This document shows, in pieces, positions 32,344-36,322 of a stretch of DNA of 36,322 nt. The stretch's first letter is position 1. Every line of letters starts with the position of its first letter. This stretch comes from Oscillospiraceae bacterium (lineage in GTDB: Bacteria > Bacillota > Clostridia > Oscillospirales > Oscillospiraceae): the NCBI GenBank assembly GCA_022800525.1, contig JAAWQM010000030.1, forward strand, positions 1-36,322, written 5' to 3'. The notes below the pieces were generated by a model, which did no database searches, was not told the DNA's origin, and saw only the letters and a program-made list of their open reading frames with translations. The translations under genes were made by a program, and so were the position numbers.

Positions 32344-33795
32344 TTAATATCTGGGTCTGCCCACCAGACGGCCCTTGCCGATGGCGTAAACGTCGTCGGT
32401 GACCATCTGGAAGGAGGCTTTCCGGTTCTCCGCTGCGGCGCGCTCGGCAATCTTGCCGGCGTGGAAGTCCTGCAGGTCCTTGGGGAAGGGCAGGTGCCCC
32501 ACGTTCAGGATGCGGATGGCGCCGTCGTTGTCGCGGCAGGGGAGCATGAGGCCCGCATTGGCCCGGCAGGGAGCGAAGGGCACGTCCAGCACACCGGCCT
32601 CCACGCCGCGGCATACGCCCACAGCGATATCGCCGTCGCCCAGCTCGAAGCACTTGTCCACGATGCAGCGGGTCTCCTGGCAGATGATCTCCTCCTCCTG
32701 GGGCAGGCGGGCGTCCTCAAAGGTCTGGTCCGCCATCATGTTGACCACCTGCTTGGTGCAGCGCAGGCCCTGGGCGTTGGCTTCCTTGGTGGGAATACCT
32801 ACGGCCTCGTGGGGGCTCTTGACGATGACCTTGGTGGCCTTGGAGAAGGCCGCGATGAGACTGCCGGTGGAGATGACGCCGAACGCCTTGGCCTCGTCGG
32901 CGGGGAAGCCGCCCATCCACTGGTGCAGCACGGTGGTGACGACCACGTCGGTGTAGCCGTATTTGTTCAGGTATTCATCCGTCAGCTTCTGGAGGGTGCG
33001 GATGGCGGCCACGTCCTGGACCAGGTTGCCGCACTGGCCGTAGCCAACGGTGATGTTCTTTACGCCCTGCTCCGCCGCCAGCAGCGCCTCGATAATAGCC
33101 GCCGCGTGGGAGATGCAGGGAGGCACCAGCGTACCGGTCAGGGGGCCGTAGGGCTCGCGGTTGATGGAAACGCCCATCTCCTCGTACAGGCCCGTCAGAC
33201 GGTCCACATACTGCCAATCCCGGATGGTGCGCTCCATGGGGATGTTCTTGCAGTAGGGCAGGTTATAGGAGATGCCGCCGCCCTCGTAGCTGGTAAAGCC
33301 GCCCGCGTAGGAAATCTCGGTGAGCAGCCGGGCATCCGGGGTGCCGTGGCGGACCTGGACGGGGGTGTGGACGCTCTCAATGACCTGACGGCAGCCGGAA
33401 ACGCCATGGTTCACCGCCGGGAAGCCGTTGAGCATGGCGCGGCTCAGGCGGACGGACTCCTTGATGCCGTTCTCCGCCTCTTCGTAGCGGTTCTGGCGGG
33501 TGTAGCTGTCAATGGTGGTGGGCAGCAGATCGGCCTCGCCCTCGTCCTGGAGGTGCTCCAGCAGCTTGATATGCTCGCTGATGACCGGCACGCCGGCGCG
33601 GGGCTGGACCAGCGTCCTGCCCGCTTCCTTGGCGGCCAGCAGCTTCTTGGAAAAGATGCGCTCGTCCGGCATGGCCTTATGATAATCCACCGCCTCCTGG
33701 AGGTCTACATCCTTTCCGGTGGGCCATTGCGCCAGGACCTCCTGACGCAGCCGGGCGAACTCGTCATCCGGAATTCTTTTATTCTTCAGTTCCAT
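32344..33795 (-). CDS. glmE: Glutamate mutase (methylaspartate mutase) large subunit E
   Basis: A 483-residue TIM-barrel subunit of adenosylcobalamin-dependent glutamate mutase, which rearranges L-glutamate to 3-methylaspartate. Its length equals that of the known clostridial subunit. Recognisable segments are [18 protein letters not shown] near 35, [20 protein letters not shown] (about 64-83), [28 protein letters not shown] split over about 147-175 (with the Arg that holds the substrate carboxylate) and [15 protein letters not shown]. It works as a complex with GlmS, which brings the cobalamin. The start overlaps the end of glmL by 17 bases; AAGGAG is inside glmL. Confidence 0.97.
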   Translation of the reverse strand: MELKNKRIPDDEFARLRQEVLAQWPTGKDVDLQEAVDYHKAMPDERIFSKKLLAAKEAGRTLVQPRAGVPVISEHIKLLEHLQDEGEADLLPTTIDSYTRQNRYEEAENGIKESVRLSRAMLNGFPAVNHGVSGCRQVIESVHTPVQVRHGTPDARLLTEISYAGGFTSYEGGGISYNLPYCKNIPMERTIRDWQYVDRLTGLYEEMGVSINREPYGPLTGTLVPPCISHAAAIIEALLAAEQGVKNITVGYGQCGNLVQDVAAIRTLQKLTDEYLNKYGYTDVVVTTVLHQWMGGFPADEAKAFGVISTGSLIAAFSKATKVIVKSPHEAVGIPTKEANAQGLRCTKQVVNMMADQTFEDARLPQEEEIICQETRCIVDKCFELGDGDIAVGVCRGVEAGVLDVPFAPCRANAGLMLPCRDNDGAIRILNVGHLPFPKDLQDFHAGKIAERAAAENRKASFQMVTDDVYAIGKGRLVGRPRY

Positions 33796-35170
33796 ACTTC
33801 TCCAACTCCTTTTTCATGATTCTCAGGGCCGTGGCCGGGTAGCGCCCCGCCAGGAGCCCCATGGCGGCTAAAATATAGGTCTTGTCCACCCAGACATCCG
33901 CGTTCCTTGGACGCAGGGAATCCGGCTGGGCGGCGGACCAGAGGGCGTGCCGCGCGATCTCCGCCACTCGTTTGGTATGGATCAGGCTTCCGCCTGTCAC
34001 TACAATCTGTTTGACGTTCATCAGGTTCTTCCCTGACTGGACAAAGGTCTTGCCCATCATGGTATAGGTCTCCTCCATGGTTCCCGCGTGGCGGGCCACC
34101 GCCGTTTCCACGGCCAGGGAGGCCAATGCATAGTCCAGAGCCTCCAGCTCCGGGTCGCCGTCCGGCAGCTTGTCCGTGTGGTCCCGCAGCATCGCCACCA
34201 GCTCCTCCGCCCGCGGGGCGGCAAGACCAGAGAGCTGGCTGACGCGGCTGACCCCGGCAGCTTCCACAATCCCCCGGATGCTGTAGCGCATTCCAATATC
34301 GCCCTCCACAGTCCGCTTGGCGAAAGGCTCCGGCAGGCCCTTGTAGACGGTGTTCATCTGCTCGGGCATCCCGTCGGCCATGGAATAGACGTCGGTCGTC
34401 GCGCCGCCAACGTCCACAGCCACCAGGTCGCCGATGCCGTACTCGCCCTCGCAGCCCTTGCTCAGCAGCTCCATCGCCTGGAGCACCGCCGACGGGGTGG
34501 GCATGAGGATGTCCGACAGCAGGCCGGTCACACGGGACAGGCCCTTGGCCTGGACAATCCGGTTCAGGAAGATATCCCGGATCTTGCTCTGGGTAGGCTC
34601 GATGTTCAGCACGCCGAACTTCGGCATGACGTTGGGGCAGATATACGTCGTATGGCCGGACAAAATCCGTTCGCACTCCCGCGCCGCCGTCCGGTTGCCC
34701 GCGATGACAATGGGGAAGTCCGGCGGCAGCTGCGCCAGCATGTTCGCGTTGTGAAGGATGCACTCCTTGTTGCCGCCGTCGGTGCCGCCTACCAGCAGAA
34801 GAATGTCCGGACGGGCTGCCTTGATATCCTCAAGATCGTCCTCTGTCAGCTGAAAGGAGTAAAGGCCCACGACCTTGGCGCCCGCTCCCAGGCTGGCCAG
34901 TTTGGCGGCCTCGCTGGTCAGCTCGGGCACCAGTCCGCTGGTCACCATCCGCAGCCCTCCGGCGGCGGACGAGCAGGCGAAGGTCTCCCGGAACTCCAGC
35001 TTCCCGGTTTTTTCCTCCAGAAGCCGGAGTCCCTGGCTGAGGCCGTCGTTGATGTCAGTCTGTACCGTGGTATAAGCCGCGGCCGTCCCCAGAAGGGCCT
35101 CCGCGTCCATATCCACAGCGGTCAGCTTTGTATAGGTGCTGCCGAAGTCGATGAGCAGGACGGGGGTCAT
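33779..35170 (-). CDS. glmL: Glutamate mutase reactivase GlmL/MutL
   Basis: A 463-residue ASKHA-type ATPase found with glutamate mutase; it is thought to reactivate the mutase by exchanging damaged cobalamin. The phosphate-1 motif is [16 protein letters not shown] (about 5-20), phosphate-2 is [16 protein letters not shown] (about 246-261), and the adenosine motif is [11 protein letters not shown] (about 395). It is placed between the S and E genes, as in other clostridia. The start overlaps the glmS stop by four bases and the end overlaps glmE, so all three are translationally coupled. Confidence 0.96.
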   Translation of the reverse strand: MTPVLLIDFGSTYTKLTAVDMDAEALLGTAAAYTTVQTDINDGLSQGLRLLEEKTGKLEFRETFACSSAAGGLRMVTSGLVPELTSEAAKLASLGAGAKVVGLYSFQLTEDDLEDIKAARPDILLLVGGTDGGNKECILHNANMLAQLPPDFPIVIAGNRTAARECERILSGHTTYICPNVMPKFGVLNIEPTQSKIRDIFLNRIVQAKGLSRVTGLLSDILMPTPSAVLQAMELLSKGCEGEYGIGDLVAVDVGGATTDVYSMADGMPEQMNTVYKGLPEPFAKRTVEGDIGMRYSIRGIVEAAGVSRVSQLSGLAAPRAEELVAMLRDHTDKLPDGDPELEALDYALASLAVETAVARHAGTMEETYTMMGKTFVQSGKNLMNVKQIVVTGGSLIHTKRVAEIARHALWSAAQPDSLRPRNADVWVDKTYILAAMGLLAGRYPATALRIMKKELEKYGTEE

Positions 35171-35604
35171 TGCGCTTCACCGTCCATATGCAGGATCTCC
35201 CGCAGGGCCTCGATTGTCGTTTCAGGCGCTGTGTTTGGGGGGAACGCCCGGTCGAAGCCCATTTCCTTGAACCGCTTTTCCACGTCTTCAAATTTCTGCT
35301 TGCCGATGACGATGTTGCCGCCGACCAGCAGGGGGATGCCCTTCAGACCGGCCTCGTCGCACTTCTCCCGCATTCCGCGGCAGTCCAGCTCACCCTGCCC
35401 ATAGAGGGAAGAGATGACGATGGCGTCCGCAGCCGACTCAATCGCCGCGGCAATATACTCCTCCTGGGACACCATCACGCCCAGGTTCACCACATCGAAG
35501 CCAGCCTCCGTAAATGCGTGATACAGGATCTTGTTGCCTACCGCGTGGACGTCGGCTCCAATGACCCCGATAACCAAGACCTTCTTCTTTTTCCCGCTCT
35601 CCAT
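35167..35604 (-). CDS. glmS: Glutamate mutase cobalamin-binding subunit S
   Basis: A 145-residue B12-binding subunit with a Rossmann-like fold. The base-off/His-on motif is complete: [10 protein letters not shown] (D-x-H-x-x-G, about 14-22), ISSLYGQG (S-x-L) and [10 protein letters not shown] (GG). The histidine replaces the dimethylbenzimidazole ligand of cobalt. I chose the ATG ending at 35604, with AGGTGG close upstream; a longer frame starting 16 codons before would cover the leader. It is the first gene of the operon, 56 bases behind a consensus promoter. This glmS is not the glucosamine synthase of the same symbol. Confidence 0.95.
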   Translation of the reverse strand: MESGKKKKVLVIGVIGADVHAVGNKILYHAFTEAGFDVVNLGVMVSQEEYIAAAIESAADAIVISSLYGQGELDCRGMREKCDEAGLKGIPLLVGGNIVIGKQKFEDVEKRFKEMGFDRAFPPNTAPETTIEALREILHMDGEAQ

Positions 35605-35660
35605 AGATACCACCTCTGCATTAAAATTGCTCCGGAAGGATTCCGGACGCATATGCCTAT

Positions 35661-35689
35661 ATCATAAGGTGTCCCATTGAATTTGTCAA
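35661..35689 (-). promoter_or_regulatory. Promoter of the glmS-glmL-glmE-mal operon
   Basis: On the minus strand TTGACA (35684-35689), 17 bases, TATGAT (35661-35666). The leader of about 50 bases is too short for a cobalamin riboswitch. Confidence 0.85.
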
Positions 35690-35810
35690 TAGTTTCGTGA
35701 AATTTTACAATTTTTCCGCCTTTTTGCAAGCCGAAAATGTATAACCTGCATTTTGCGCCGGCGCGTTTTCCGGCTCCTGCAAGTCCTGAAGCCTTTCTTG
35801 CAAAACAAAG

Positions 35811-35839
35811 CTCCCCCGCCGGACCCTCCGGCGGGGGAG
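35811..35839 (-). terminator. Terminator after the fumarase-type gene
   Basis: CTCCCCCGCCGGA (35811-35823), loop CCC, and its complement (35827-35839). On the minus strand CTTTGTTTTG follows. It separates the fumarase-type unit from the glm operon. Confidence 0.8.
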
Positions 35840-35892
35840 AAAACCTTGGAATCAGAACAGCCTCACGGCTTTCAATGCGGGGGAAGGAAGCT

Positions 35893-35967
35893 CCGGTTAC
35901 AGCAAGTTTCCGGCTGCGGGACTGCAACTCCGGACAGGCGTCCGTTTGGCGGACTGCAACTTCTCCG
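35893..35967. repeat. Short imperfect tandem units after the fumarase-type gene
   Basis: GCGGGACTGCAACTCCGG (35916-35933) and GGCGGACTGCAACTTCTCCGG (35947-35967) are near-identical, and CCGGTTACAGCAAGTTTCCGG (35893-35913) looks like a weaker third unit. They fill the 3' untranslated part between the stop codon and the terminator. Function unknown. The rest of 35690-35973 shows no gene. Confidence 0.4.
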
Positions 35968-35973
35968 GCGGGA

Positions 35974-36322
35974 TTATGCCTCCAGGGTCTCCAGATAGGC
36001 GGTGCGTCCGGTCTCGTAGAGGTTGTTTCCCTCACTGTCGATGACCACGATGACCGGGAAATTCTCCACCTCCAGGCGGCGGATGGCCTCCGCGCCCAGG
36101 TCCTCGTAGGCTACGATCTCCGCCTTCTTCACGCACTGGGCCAGCAGCGCGCCGCAGCCGCCGATGGCTCCGAAGTACACCGCGCCGTGCTCCTTCATGG
36201 CGGCGATGACCTCCGGACCCCGCTTGCCCTTGCCGATCATGCCCGTCTCGCCCAGGGAGATCATCAGCGGGCTGTAGGCGTCCATGCGGTAGGAGGTGGT
36301 GGGGCCGGCGGAGCCGATGGCC
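35974..36322 (-). CDS. Class I fumarase-type hydratase beta subunit (partial), possible mesaconase
   Basis: The last 115 codons of a gene that starts beyond the right edge. The sequence IGSAGPTTSYRMDAYSPLM, LGETGMIGKGKRGPEVIAAM and HGAVYFGAIGGCGALLAQCV is typical of the C-terminal domain of class I fumarases and tartrate dehydratases (the beta subunit of two-subunit forms). These use a [4Fe-4S] cluster to hydrate fumarate or tartrate-like acids; the clostridial mesaconase (mesaconate to citramalate) belongs to the same family. Since mesaconate is the product of the operon downstream, mesaconase is likely, but fumarase is possible. It has its own terminator. Confidence 0.9.
   Translation of the reverse strand, partial: AIGSAGPTTSYRMDAYSPLMISLGETGMIGKGKRGPEVIAAMKEHGAVYFGAIGGCGALLAQCVKKAEIVAYEDLGAEAIRRLEVENFPVIVVIDSEGNNLYETGRTAYLETLEA

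Noticed and set aside
35653-35720. Cobalamin riboswitch before glmS
   Set aside because: The promoter lies only about 55 bases before the start codon and no B12-box sequence is visible.
1-36322. CRISPR arrays, rRNA or tRNA genes, insertion sequences with transposase
   Set aside because: No regularly spaced direct repeats, no conserved rRNA or complete tRNA sequence and no transposase frame were seen on either strand.

Overview
The window looks like chromosomal DNA of a high-GC, anaerobic, low-GC-lineage Gram-positive (Bacillota, Clostridia), most likely an Oscillospiraceae gut commensal of the Flavonifractor/Intestinimonas/Oscillibacter kind. This is inferred from the dnaG-rpoD pair, strong Shine-Dalgarno sites (GGAGG), TTGACA/TATAAT promoters, an L-box lysine riboswitch, a solitary rubredoxin and a coenzyme-B12 glutamate mutase operon. 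No 16S gene is present, so the genus is a guess.

Layout. 1-500: an orphan phage-tail-like gene. 876-3967: the dnaG-rpoD operon. 4162-4635: a very short Sfp-type phosphopantetheinyl transferase. 4929-9704: a four-gene minus-strand run (DUF1846 protein, histidine phosphatase, isochorismatase-type hydrolase, Tex). 9915-12035: family 4 uracil-DNA glycosylase, a PF06541-type membrane protein and a lysophospholipase-like hydrolase. 12503-14058: a solitary tyrosine integrase followed by a hairpin-rich non-coding tract. 14084-14239: rubredoxin. 14364-18431: a MarR regulator and a heterodimeric ABC exporter with a clear promoter/operator. 18697-24344: secA, an unrecognised gene, pgeF-like and a solute-binding lipoprotein. 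24345-25107: non-coding DNA with a long perfect palindrome and a decayed coding remnant. 25108-27760: a PgsA-like enzyme, then an NhaC-family antiporter under a lysine riboswitch. 27937-30886: a galactokinase-like GHMP kinase, an esterase and a transglutaminase-like protein. 31054-36322: methylaspartate ammonia-lyase, glutamate mutase E, L (reactivase) and S, and the end of a class I fumarase-type beta subunit.

How genes work together. glmS-glmL-glmE-mal encode the first two steps of glutamate fermentation by the methylaspartate route (glutamate to 3-methylaspartate to mesaconate). The fumarase-type subunit just upstream is a good candidate for the next enzyme, mesaconase. The exporter and MarR form a self-regulated efflux unit. 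The antiporter is very probably a lysine transporter, because a complete lysine aptamer and terminator precede it.

Non-coding highlights. Three copies of one structured repeat (three covarying stems ending in AAACTTT) lie downstream of three unrelated genes in the same relative orientation. A second palindromic family has AATCAATTTT ends and two members. I found no unambiguous novel defence or mobile system; the strongest leads are these repeats, the hairpin tract beside the solo integrase and the riboswitch-transporter link.
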